Part shown: piece by piece, positions 1-7,671 of the stretch
Layout: every line of letters starts with the position of its first letter
Numbering within the stretch: the first letter of the stretch is position 1
Origin: Bdellovibrionales bacterium RIFOXYC1_FULL_37_79
GTDB taxonomy: Bacteria; Bdellovibrionota; Bacteriovoracia; Bacteriovoracales; Bacteriovoracaceae
Length of the DNA stretch: 64,000 nucleotides
Direction: 5' to 3'
Assembly (NCBI GenBank): GCA_001770015.1
Contig: MEQB01000070.1
Span: forward strand, 81,751-145,750
The notes under the pieces: generated by a model
Told to the model about the DNA's origin: nothing
What the model saw: only the letters and a program-made list of their open reading frames with translations
Databases searched by the model: none
Translations under genes and position numbers: made by a program

Positions 1-99
1 TAAATTCGGATTATAGTTAAATATTTCAGACAAAATTTTTCTTACCTGCCCCGGACCCATTCTTGATGTTACATCAATTTTCGATATTAAGTCAATCAT
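1..99 (-). CDS. N-terminal fragment of an unknown protein (runs off window)
   Basis: An open frame starts at an ATG (position 99, minus strand) and leaves the window after 33 codons without a stop. The visible protein begins MIDLISKIDVTSRMGPGQV. An AGG lies about 10 bases before the ATG, a weak ribosome binding site. The family cannot be recognised from so short a piece. It lies in the same direction as, and downstream of, the toxin-antitoxin pair at 215-1151, about 115 bases away. Confidence 0.35.
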   Translation of the reverse strand, partial: MIDLISKIDVTSRMGPGQVRKILSEIFNYNPNL

Positions 100-214
100 G
101 ATTTTCTTGCCTATTTATCTCGTGACAAAGGTTATACAAAAAACGTATAAATAATAATTACTTCTGGCGAAAACTTTTCTAGAATTTCTTATGTAATTTT
201 CAAATTCGAAAGCA

Positions 215-592
215 TCACTTCTTTAATCCATACCTCTTTTTTAAAATATTTTTGACACCACTTTCTAGATCATCAAAATCATTTTCAAGCATGACCCATA
301 TTTTATCTGTCTCAAGCCAGGTATAATCATGATCTATTTTATTTCTTAGTCCCTTAAGAGCCTTCCAATTAACTGCGCTTGGAAATTTTTCAATTATTTT
401 ATCCATAGAGATTTCTATTTTTGAAACATTTTCACCAATCTGTGAAAGTTGCATGCAAATTGCGTCATACTCCTGATCTTGCTCTTTAAACTTTTTTAGA
501 GACAGCCCTTTTTTATATTTTCTAATTTTATTAATATGCTCAATAATTCTCTCTAGATAAATTTGCGCCGTTTTATAATCTTTCGGTGACAT
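215..592 (-). CDS. HepT-like HEPN toxin (predicted RNase or AMPylation target)
   Basis: All-helical HEPN-family protein of about 125 residues with the HepT signature R-x4-H-x-Y (R83, H88, Y90 counted from the ATG at 592). In characterised HepT toxins this motif forms the RNase site, or is the Tyr that the partner nucleotidyltransferase AMPylates. The ATG at 592 is chosen because AAGGAG lies 10 bases upstream. A longer reading from 628 has no visible ribosome site. Either start overlaps the end of the antitoxin gene, so translation is probably coupled. Family assignment rests on the motif and on the neighbour. Confidence 0.8.
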   Translation of the reverse strand: MSPKDYKTAQIYLERIIEHINKIRKYKKGLSLKKFKEQDQEYDAICMQLSQIGENVSKIEISMDKIIEKFPSAVNWKALKGLRNKIDHDYTWLETDKIWVMLENDFDDLESGVKNILKKRYGLKK

Positions 593-1151
593 TAATTTTT
601 GACTCCTTGATTTCTTTTCTGAAAGCATTATGAAGATTATTTTTTAAAGTCAAGTCAACCCTGGTCCCCGGGAAAATATTTTCAAAAATGAGTTGTATCT
701 CTCCCTCGACTTCAAGGCTTAATGTTGAATCGCTATTTATCAATATATCAATATCAGATTCAGAAGTTGCATTTCCTTTTGCATAGCTACCAAAAAGAGC
801 AAGTTCATTAATGCCATATTTTAATTTTAAGATCGGATAGATATTCTTTAGAATTTTAAGAATATCATTTTTTTTTAGCTTTTTTTTACTTTTGATTTTT
901 GGAGATGTTAACAGCTCGACAGGCTGAAGCTCCATGCCGAAAAAATTTAATAGAAAATTCACTTTGTGAAAATTAAGATTTAAATCTCCTTGTTCGATCT
1001 TTCTTAAAGTTTTAAGACCTATTCCAATTTTTTTTGCAAGCTGGTCTTGGGACAACCCTAGTTTAATTCTCTGCTCTTTAACTAAAATTGAAATATAAGG
1101 TAAAAATACAGCTTTTTTTAACACTTTTCGAGGCTTGATTATTATATCCAT
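573..1151 (-). CDS. XRE-type HTH fused to MntA-like minimal nucleotidyltransferase (antitoxin)
   Basis: Two domains are visible. Residues about 22-75 form a Cro/CI-type helix-turn-helix (LSQDQLAKKIGIGLKTLRKI). Residues about 110-190 form a minimal nucleotidyltransferase with G121-S122 and the metal-binding pair D133-x-D135. In MntA/HepT systems the nucleotidyltransferase is the antitoxin and AMPylates HepT; here the fused HTH should allow autoregulation. The ATG at 1151 is preferred over an in-frame GTG at 1169, because a good -10 box (1158-1163) lies inside the longer reading. The mRNA would then begin almost at the ATG. It overlaps the toxin gene downstream. Confidence 0.83.
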   Translation of the reverse strand: MDIIIKPRKVLKKAVFLPYISILVKEQRIKLGLSQDQLAKKIGIGLKTLRKIEQGDLNLNFHKVNFLLNFFGMELQPVELLTSPKIKSKKKLKKNDILKILKNIYPILKLKYGINELALFGSYAKGNATSESDIDILINSDSTLSLEVEGEIQLIFENIFPGTRVDLTLKNNLHNAFRKEIKESKINVTERL

Positions 1152-1157
1152 ATTGAT

Positions 1158-1186
1158 ATAATAACGCACATCGTTTTACAAGTCAA
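1158..1186 (-). promoter_or_regulatory. Promoter of the toxin-antitoxin operon
   Basis: Reading the minus strand, TTGACT (1186-1181) is followed after exactly 17 bases by TATTAT (1163-1158). The predicted transcription start falls at about 1151, on the antitoxin ATG, implying a leaderless or nearly leaderless mRNA. Confidence 0.6.
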
Positions 1187-1187
1187 T

Positions 1188-1209
1188 ATTATACCCAAAG
1201 AGGTATAAT
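1188..1209. promoter_or_regulatory. Inverted repeat, probable autoregulatory operator
   Basis: Perfect 8-base arms ATTATACC and GGTATAAT separated by 6 bases lie immediately upstream of the -35 box of the toxin-antitoxin operon. This is a natural target for the HTH domain of the antitoxin. The symmetry is seen; binding is inferred. Confidence 0.55.
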
Positions 1210-1348
1210 TATAAATTAACTTTCTAGCACTTTAAAATCGGCGCCAGTTCCGTAAAAGACAAAAACCTTGTTCTAAATTCACGGGCCTCAAAATCGCTAT
1301 TTTGTAAATGCATCTGATAAAATATCGGAATTTTACGCAAGTGCACTT

Positions 1349-4021
1349 TTACTTGATATCAAACCAATTAACCCCAATTCCCATATCAACTTTCAAGGGA
1401 ACATCAAGTTTTACAACCCCTTCCATCTCTTCTTTTAAAATTCGCTTCATCAGCTCTAATTCATCTTCAGGTACTTCAAATATTAACTCGTCATGAACTT
1501 GAAGAAGCATTCTGGATTTAAGATTTTGGACAGTCAGCTTCTTATCTAGGTTAATCATCGCTACCTTGATTATATCGGCGGCGGTTCCTTGGATTGGAGA
1601 ATTCACTGCCAATCTTTCTCCCATGGATTTGATCATTCTATTTTGATTATTCAGTTCAGGAATAAATCGTTTTCTTCCATAAAGTGTTTCGGAAAAGCCT
1701 TTTTGGGTGGCAATCTCTTTTAATTCATCTAAAAAAGATTTAACTCTGGAGAATTTTTCAAAATACTTGGTGATATAATCTTTCGCCTCATTTCTGGAGA
1801 TACCAAGGGTTTGGGCCAGGCCAAAGGATGACTGCCCATACATCAAGCCAAAATTAACGGTTTTAGCGATTGATCTTTCCGCTGAAGTAATTTTATCAAG
1901 ATCTACGCCGGTAACTTCCGAGGCTGTCTGTGAATGGATATCCAGATCCTTTAAGAAGGCATCCACCATCACCCTATCTTTAGAAAAATGAGCAAGCAGA
2001 CGAAGTTCTATTTGCGAGTAATCTGCCGACAGTAAAAGCCATCCCGGCTTTGCGATAAATCCCTTTCTAATTAATTTTCCGTTTTTACTTCTGACTGGAA
2101 TATTTTGCAGGTTGGGTTTGTCCGAGGATAATCTCCCGGTAGAAACATTATTTTGATAAAAATGGGTGTGTAATCTTCCAGTTCGGGGATTGATCATTTC
2201 AGGAAGCACTTTTACGTAGGTGGATAGCAGTTTTTCCAGCTCTCGATATTTAATAAGGAGCCCGGGGACCTCGCTTATTTTCATACTATGAAGTTCTTGT
2301 AAAACATCTATATCTGTAGATAACCCCGTTTTGGTTTTCTTAATGACCGGTAAATTCAATTTTTCAAAAAGTAATTCAGCCACCTGTTTTGGTGATTTTA
2401 GATTTATGGGAAAGTCAGTTATTTTATTAATATCCTCTTCAACCTTCTGTGCCTCGATAGAAAAATCATTTTCAAGTTTTACAAAAAATGCTTTATTTAA
2501 TAACACTCCTTCTTTTTCCATTTTGGCCAAAACCGGAATAAGCGGTTGATCAATATCATGATTGATTTTTTCCAAATCCTGTTCTTTTAATTTTTCTTCT
2601 AAAGTATTTTTAAGTAAAAATAATGAGCAAGCTCGTTCTCCCAGAAAAATCGCTTCGAATTCTCTAGTATTGCTATAATCCACAATCGAAGCTTCATCTA
2701 CAATATCAGTCCCTAAAAACATTTTAATCACATATTCAATATTTTTGGCCCCTCCCGTATCAAGATTATAATAAGCCTGCAAAACATCATAAAATTTCGC
2801 ATTAAAAAATAAATCCTCTCGAAGTAATGCCACCATATGGGTTTTAGTATCATAACCAACTATTTCCAAATCAGGATTTTGAACAATCAAAGATATTATT
2901 CTTTTTTTAATATCCATGTCCAAATCGGCTATGTGATAATAAAACGATTCATTACCATCTGCACTAATGCTAATCGCCTCCATCCTTTCAAATTCAGGTA
3001 CATTATTTGAATATTTGGCAATCATGGAGATGAGTGGTTTATGCAGAACTTGTTCCAATTCCCTTATTGAATTAAGATGAGTATGTTTAAAAACTATTTT
3101 TGGCCTATCAATAATAATTTGTGATTTAAACGAATCATTATTTTTTTGCGCCTGATACTCCCCATACTTCATATCTGCTAATTTTTTAATTACAGATTTA
3201 AATCCCAAGTCTTTCAAAAAGTTGATCAAATCATCGGTTGGGTTGAATTGAACACTCAAATCTTTAGTATCCAGGTCTAAATTTAAATCTGTAACTATTT
3301 CAATCAACTGCTTGGAAAGAATGGCATCTTGTAAATGGTTCTCGAACGCATTTTTAATTCTTTTATCGGTATATGTATCTTTTGCCTCTATACACCCTGC
3401 GAGTGTTTTATGATCATGTAAAAGCTTACTCGCCCCCTTGGGCCCGATCCCTTTCATTCCGGGAATATTGTCAGAAGCATCACCAATAATGGCCAGATAA
3501 TCAACCATTTGCTCGGGCCATACGCCCATCTTCTCAAAAACATCTTCCCGAGAATAAATCTTATCTTTCATGGTATCGATCATTTTTATATTATCGCCCA
3601 CGAACTGCATCAAATCCTTATCACTCGAAGCTATTAAAATTTCATCAAAACTTTTTTGCCATTTTACCGCTGCTGTTCCAATCACATCATCTGCCTCATA
3701 TTGCTCTTTGGTAAAACTAATCAGGCCCATTTTATCAACTAATTGATGAATAATATCAAACTGGACTATCAGATCCGCAGGCGTCTCCTGTCGATTGGCT
3801 TTATAATCAGGAAAAATTTCTTTTCTCTTTGATGGCCCCTTGCTGTCTTTTGCAATTAACATGTGGGTAGGCCGGTAATCAGATATCAATTTTAAAAACA
3901 TGGAGAGAACGCCGTGAACCGCATTAACAGGTGTTCCATCTGGAGCGTTTAGCATTCTTATAGCGTAAAATGCCCTATAGATAAAGCTGCTTAGATCAAC
4001 AAGAATCAATCTGGATTTCAC
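1349..4021 (-). CDS. polA: DNA polymerase I
   Basis: 890 residues, close to the usual PolA length. The N-terminal 5'-3' exonuclease/FEN domain (about 1-290) keeps its acidic motifs (EADDVIGT, SSDKDL, GDASDNIPG). The central 3'-5' exonuclease-like domain lacks a recognisable D-x-E motif, so proofreading is probably lost, as in several PolA lineages. The polymerase domain has motif A DYSQIELR (about 667), motif B around RSIAKTVNFGLMYG and motif C VHDEL (about 842). The start is GTG with AGGAGA a few bases upstream. It lies 69 bases downstream of the RDD gene on the same strand. Confidence 0.97.
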   Translation of the reverse strand: MKSRLILVDLSSFIYRAFYAIRMLNAPDGTPVNAVHGVLSMFLKLISDYRPTHMLIAKDSKGPSKRKEIFPDYKANRQETPADLIVQFDIIHQLVDKMGLISFTKEQYEADDVIGTAAVKWQKSFDEILIASSDKDLMQFVGDNIKMIDTMKDKIYSREDVFEKMGVWPEQMVDYLAIIGDASDNIPGMKGIGPKGASKLLHDHKTLAGCIEAKDTYTDKRIKNAFENHLQDAILSKQLIEIVTDLNLDLDTKDLSVQFNPTDDLINFLKDLGFKSVIKKLADMKYGEYQAQKNNDSFKSQIIIDRPKIVFKHTHLNSIRELEQVLHKPLISMIAKYSNNVPEFERMEAISISADGNESFYYHIADLDMDIKKRIISLIVQNPDLEIVGYDTKTHMVALLREDLFFNAKFYDVLQAYYNLDTGGAKNIEYVIKMFLGTDIVDEASIVDYSNTREFEAIFLGERACSLFLLKNTLEEKLKEQDLEKINHDIDQPLIPVLAKMEKEGVLLNKAFFVKLENDFSIEAQKVEEDINKITDFPINLKSPKQVAELLFEKLNLPVIKKTKTGLSTDIDVLQELHSMKISEVPGLLIKYRELEKLLSTYVKVLPEMINPRTGRLHTHFYQNNVSTGRLSSDKPNLQNIPVRSKNGKLIRKGFIAKPGWLLLSADYSQIELRLLAHFSKDRVMVDAFLKDLDIHSQTASEVTGVDLDKITSAERSIAKTVNFGLMYGQSSFGLAQTLGISRNEAKDYITKYFEKFSRVKSFLDELKEIATQKGFSETLYGRKRFIPELNNQNRMIKSMGERLAVNSPIQGTAADIIKVAMINLDKKLTVQNLKSRMLLQVHDELIFEVPEDELELMKRILKEEMEGVVKLDVPLKVDMGIGVNWFDIK

Positions 4022-4090
4022 AATCTCTCCTTTTAAAACGTACCCTAGAATAAATCAGAATTGATTATTATAAAAGTAACTTGATAGATT

Positions 4091-4594
4091 TTATCCCATT
4101 TCTTTTTTGGGAGACAACCAGGATGCATCACCAGCACTGCTTTTTATTTTTATATAGTCACTACTGACTACTGATGTATCTGCCATAACATCACCAAGCC
4201 GATGCCCCGAATCGAGTTTGAACAAAATAATTACTTCCAGAGAAATCAAAACAAATCCTAAAAAAAGTGCAAATAGCCATCCAATAACCGGAACAATCAT
4301 ACAGGAAAGAGGAATAATAAACGGAAGATTTCTTTTTATCGATTGTTTTAAACTACAGGGTGATCCATCCTCTAGTGAAATTACTTTCATCCCAATAATC
4401 TTTTTTCCAACGGACTGTCCGCCTTGAATAAAATCTGCAAAACACAAATAAATAATTCCGAGCAAAATTCCAAACGGGTACAAAAAAACCGACAAAAGCA
4501 TCACAATAAATAAATCAACCGCTTTAGCAACCAACCTAGCAACTTTATGGGTTTGGGCCGAAGATTTAAAAAGATAATTTCTGTTTTTATTCAT
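4091..4594 (-). CDS. RDD family integral membrane protein
   Basis: 167-residue membrane protein with the RDD pattern: an Arg near the start of the first hydrophobic helix (ARLVAKAVDLF), an Asp in the same helix, and GQSVGKKIIGMKVI in the loop. Two to three hydrophobic segments are visible. Function of the family is mostly unknown; some members have been linked to transport. A TATAAT box at 4616-4611 (minus strand) would start transcription about 10 bases before the ATG, leaving no room for a Shine-Dalgarno site. It sits just upstream of polA. Confidence 0.85.
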   Translation of the reverse strand: MNKNRNYLFKSSAQTHKVARLVAKAVDLFIVMLLSVFLYPFGILLGIIYLCFADFIQGGQSVGKKIIGMKVISLEDGSPCSLKQSIKRNLPFIIPLSCMIVPVIGWLFALFLGFVLISLEVIILFKLDSGHRLGDVMADTSVVSSDYIKIKSSAGDASWLSPKKEMG

Positions 4595-4606
4595 ATATTC
4601 ATTTTA

Positions 4607-4657
4607 GCGCATTATATTAAGAATACTAATGTGGAATATTTTTCAATATTAATGCGC
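4607..4657. repeat. Interrupted inverted repeat between RDD gene and trxA
   Basis: GCGCATTA (4607-4614) and TAATGCGC (4650-4657) are perfect 8-base arms around a 35-base AT-rich spacer, with further partial pairing inside. The left arm overlaps the -10 region of the RDD gene. It could be an operator pair or chance symmetry in AT-rich DNA. Confidence 0.35.
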
Positions 4658-4754
4658 GGTGTTTAAAGATCTGGGGTTTTCGATATCAAAGAAATTGATT
4701 AGGATATTGGTGTCTTATTAATATAAAATATTTTTAATATTTGAAGGAGCATAA

Positions 4755-5078
4755 ATGAGTTCATTAAAAAGTATAAACGAAAACGATTTTCAAACCGAAG
4801 TCTTAAATTCCACCAAGCCAGTGCTAGTTGATTTTTGGGCTGAATGGTGTGGACCTTGCCGAACCCTTTCCCCTCTTTTGGAAGAAATTGCGGGCGAAAT
4901 GGGAAATAAAGTATCTATCGTCAAAGTAAATGTTGATAACAACAGCCAGCTGGCCCAAAAATATGGCATCAGAGGTATCCCCACAATGATTTTTTTCAAA
5001 GGTGGCAATCCTTCCAAAACCCTAGTTGGTGTCCAACCCAAAATTGAAATTGTTAAATCACTTGAAGAACTGGCTTAA
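4755..5078 (+). CDS. trxA: Thioredoxin
   Basis: 107 residues, the standard thioredoxin size, with the active site WAEWCGPC and the cis-proline motif GIPT. It reduces protein disulfides in the cytoplasm. AAGGAG lies 6 bases before the ATG. gmhA starts 4 bases after the stop, so the two are probably cotranscribed. The upstream region contains a TATAAA-like -10 sequence near 4722. Confidence 0.96.
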   Translation: MSSLKSINENDFQTEVLNSTKPVLVDFWAEWCGPCRTLSPLLEEIAGEMGNKVSIVKVNVDNNSQLAQKYGIRGIPTMIFFKGGNPSKTLVGVQPKIEIVKSLEELA

Positions 5079-5082
5079 TAGC

Positions 5083-5667
5083 ATGGGATCTTTTGTCCAA
5101 ACAGCTTTCCTCCAAGCGCAAAAAACTCTTGAAGATTTTGTTGGGGTTCCTGACAATATTGATTTGATTTCCAGATCGGTTAATATTTTGGTGGAAACAT
5201 TAAAAAGAAATGGCACGATCTATTCATGCGGAAACGGTGGCTCTATGTGTGATGCTGCTCATTTTGCCGAAGAACTTACGGGATACTTCCGTAAAAAACG
5301 TCCCCCTTTGCGGGCCCTTGCCATTAATGATCCTTCATATATTAGCTGCGTAAGTAACGATCTTGGTTATGAATTTATTTTTTCGAGATTTCTAGAAAGT
5401 TTTGGCAAAAGTGGAGACACGCTTATTGCATTATCCACCAGCGGTAACTCCCTCAACGTAATTAATGCCACAGAAACTGCTAAAAAAAATGGCATCAAAG
5501 TGATCGGACTTCTGGGAAAAGATGGTGGAAAGCTAAAAAAACTGGTTGATATCCCTATAATTGTCCCGGCTCACTCCTCCGATAGGATCCAGGAGGTACA
5601 TATTAAAATTATCCACATTCTGGTTGAAGGAATTGAAAGAAGTCTTTATCCAGAAAATTATACCTAA
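5083..5667 (+). CDS. gmhA: Sedoheptulose-7-phosphate isomerase (SIS domain)
   Basis: 194 residues, matching GmhA (about 192). Conserved blocks include GNGGSMCDAAHFAEELTGYF, STSGNS and DRIQEVHIKIIHIL. The enzyme converts sedoheptulose 7-phosphate to D-glycero-manno-heptose 7-phosphate, the first step to the LPS inner-core heptose. An in-frame start 57 bases upstream would lie inside trxA; the ATG at 5083 gives the correct N-terminus. A related SIS protein such as DiaA is possible, but the length and the C-terminal RIQEVHIK block favour GmhA. Confidence 0.88.
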   Translation: MGSFVQTAFLQAQKTLEDFVGVPDNIDLISRSVNILVETLKRNGTIYSCGNGGSMCDAAHFAEELTGYFRKKRPPLRALAINDPSYISCVSNDLGYEFIFSRFLESFGKSGDTLIALSTSGNSLNVINATETAKKNGIKVIGLLGKDGGKLKKLVDIPIIVPAHSSDRIQEVHIKIIHILVEGIERSLYPENYT

Positions 5668-5794
5668 CAAGAGCACTTACCCGCACGGTTTAGTCAACTT
5701 TGGGCAATAAATTCCTTCGATATTTTTTTTCCACTGATAACTATCTGATATAAAATAGAGTTATAAGTTTTTTGAAATTAACAAGGAGTTCATT

Positions 5795-6460
5795 GTGTCC
5801 ATGGAAGAAGGTTTATCACTTGTAACTATAATCAACAGTGTCGCATCATTCATGCAAAACGGTGGAATTTTCATGTGGGTTATCGCCGCCACTTGGGCGA
5901 TTGGACTTGCCATCAGCATGGATCGCTTTTTAAAACTCGCCAATAAATACGATATTGATGGCCCTTCATTTATGAATGAATTGCAAAGATATATCCTGTC
6001 GAACGATATACAAGGTGCCATACGAGTATGTTCTGGATCAATGGCCATGTTACCCAAGGTTTTAAAAAGTGGTCTCAAAAGATCGACTCAATCTCCAGAT
6101 CAAATTCAAAATGCAATAGATGCCACTGCCTTGGAAGTGATTCCAAAAATTGAATTGAGACTCAATTATTTGCAATTGATTGCCAACATCTCCACTTTAT
6201 TTGGACTGCTTGGAACAATTCAAGGTCTGATTATGGCCTTTGCAGCTCTTAAAGATGTGGACCCTACTCAGAAAGCACAATTTTTAGCCGACGGTATCTC
6301 CATGGCGATGAACACTACATTCCTAGGTTTACTTGCAGCAATTAGCATTATGGTTTTTCACACTTTTTTATCAAGCAAGTCTGAAAAAATTGTAAATGAA
6401 ATTGATGAATATTCTGTAAAACTTATGGATCTTCTAGGAACAAAAAAAATTAGTGAATAA
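5795..6460 (+). CDS. MotA/TolQ/ExbB proton channel (AglR-like)
   Basis: 221 residues with an N-terminal hydrophobic segment (about 25-40) and two C-terminal segments carrying the family block GLLGTIQGLIMAF and the polar TFLGLLAA helix. With the two TolR-like partners just downstream it should form an inner-membrane proton-driven stator. It starts at GTG after AAGGAG. Together with the convergent FHA/TPR/beta-barrel operon, the arrangement matches the AglRQS motor of the Myxococcus gliding system and its Bdellovibrio counterparts. Assignment to that subgroup is from context. Confidence 0.88.
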   Translation: MSMEEGLSLVTIINSVASFMQNGGIFMWVIAATWAIGLAISMDRFLKLANKYDIDGPSFMNELQRYILSNDIQGAIRVCSGSMAMLPKVLKSGLKRSTQSPDQIQNAIDATALEVIPKIELRLNYLQLIANISTLFGLLGTIQGLIMAFAALKDVDPTQKAQFLADGISMAMNTTFLGLLAAISIMVFHTFLSSKSEKIVNEIDEYSVKLMDLLGTKKISE

Positions 6461-6477
6461 TTAAAAAGGTGGATAAC

Positions 6478-7005
6478 GTGTATAGAGTCCCAAGTCGAAG
6501 AAAAAGGAAAATTAAAACTGAAAAACCAAATCTAATTCCAATCATGGATGCAACTTTTATTTTCATTTTTTTCCTTTTAATGTCCGTTAATTTTATTAAA
6601 ATTTTTGAAATTCAAAGTGATGTGCCACTGGTATCGAACCGGGAACCTCCTCCCGATAAAAAACAACTTGCGCTCACTTTAAAAATCACTGCCGACTCCA
6701 TCAACATCTATACTGGAATTCCAAGTTCTTTTTATAAAAAAATAACCAACATTAATACCGGCGACTATGATCTGGAAAAATTACATACCACATTGGTCGA
6801 TTTAAAATCAGGAAATCAAAAAGAAAAAACTGTCATCCTTGATCCCGAAGTAGATCTTGAATATGAAAAAATAGTTCAGATCATGGATGCCATAAGAATA
6901 CTGAGACCGACCGACGAAGCGTTCTTTAACACAGGAAAAGACGGAGTCGCCCAGAAAATACAAGAACTATTTAGTAACATCATATTTGGAGATATCCAAA
7001 GCTAG
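6478..7005 (+). CDS. ExbD/TolR-type channel partner, first copy (AglQ/AglS-like)
   Basis: About 175 residues: a basic N-terminus, one transmembrane helix with a membrane-embedded Asp (IPIMDATFIFIFFLL) typical of ExbD/TolR proton-binding sites, then a periplasmic domain. Two GTG starts are possible (6469 and 6478). The second is preferred because AAGGTGG lies 5 bases before it. It follows the TolQ-like gene by 17 bases and is followed after 7 bases by a second ExbD-like gene. Confidence 0.85.
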   Translation: MYRVPSRRKRKIKTEKPNLIPIMDATFIFIFFLLMSVNFIKIFEIQSDVPLVSNREPPPDKKQLALTLKITADSINIYTGIPSSFYKKITNINTGDYDLEKLHTTLVDLKSGNQKEKTVILDPEVDLEYEKIVQIMDAIRILRPTDEAFFNTGKDGVAQKIQELFSNIIFGDIQS

Positions 7006-7012
7006 GTGAATT

Positions 7013-7543
7013 ATGCCCAAATCAAGATTTATACGAAACCGAGGAACAAGAAGAAAAAAGAACGTTATCGAGATGGATATCACTTCCCTTCTCGATATTC
7101 TGGTTATTCTTCTGGTTTTTTTAATTAAAAGTTACGATTCTTCAAATGTAAATTTAAATGTTCCCAAAGGAATTCATCTTCCCTTATCTGAATCCCAAAG
7201 TATAAATACCGCAGGTGTCATGGTTCAAGTATCTCCTACCACAATCTGGGTGGATGATGTGGTCGTTTTAAACTCCGAGGCTTTAAGCGAGATGGAAGAA
7301 AGAAATGCCTATGATATGGGTAAAAGAAGAATAATCCCTCTTTTCAACGAATTGGTTAAAAAAGTTGACAAGTTTAAAGAAATTGAAAAAGCAGCGGAAG
7401 GGGCACCAAAATTTTCAGGAATTGTGAATTTAATTGTGGATAAAACAGTTAAATATTCATATGTAAAAAAATTAATGTTCACATGTGCAGAAGCCGGCTT
7501 TCAAAAATACAAATTTGTAGTTCGAGGCGAAGAACAAATCTAA
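7013..7543 (+). CDS. ExbD/TolR-type channel partner, second copy (AglQ/AglS-like)
   Basis: 176 residues with the same plan: basic N-terminus (RNRGTRRKK), one transmembrane helix with a conserved Asp (TSLLDILVILLVFL), then a periplasmic domain. Two different TolR-like subunits beside one TolQ-like subunit is the composition of the AglRQS gliding motor (AglQ and AglS), rather than of Tol-Pal, and no pal, tolA or tolB gene is present. Its ribosome site is AGGTGA just before the ATG. Confidence 0.87.
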   Translation: MPKSRFIRNRGTRRKKNVIEMDITSLLDILVILLVFLIKSYDSSNVNLNVPKGIHLPLSESQSINTAGVMVQVSPTTIWVDDVVVLNSEALSEMEERNAYDMGKRRIIPLFNELVKKVDKFKEIEKAAEGAPKFSGIVNLIVDKTVKYSYVKKLMFTCAEAGFQKYKFVVRGEEQI

Positions 7544-7671
7544 TTTTTATATTTCTCAACATACATTAAACATATTTATCAAAAACCATCAGGTATTTGC
7601 ATTGCTTGAAAACAATTCAATTCAAATTGGATTTATTCAATTATTGGTGTAACTATCTTTCCTTCAACATC

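Noticed and set aside
5795..7543. TolQ/ExbD genes as part of a Tol-Pal or TonB system
   Set aside because: No tolA, tolB, pal or tonB neighbour; two TolR-like genes and the facing FHA/TPR/beta-barrel operon fit the gliding motor better.
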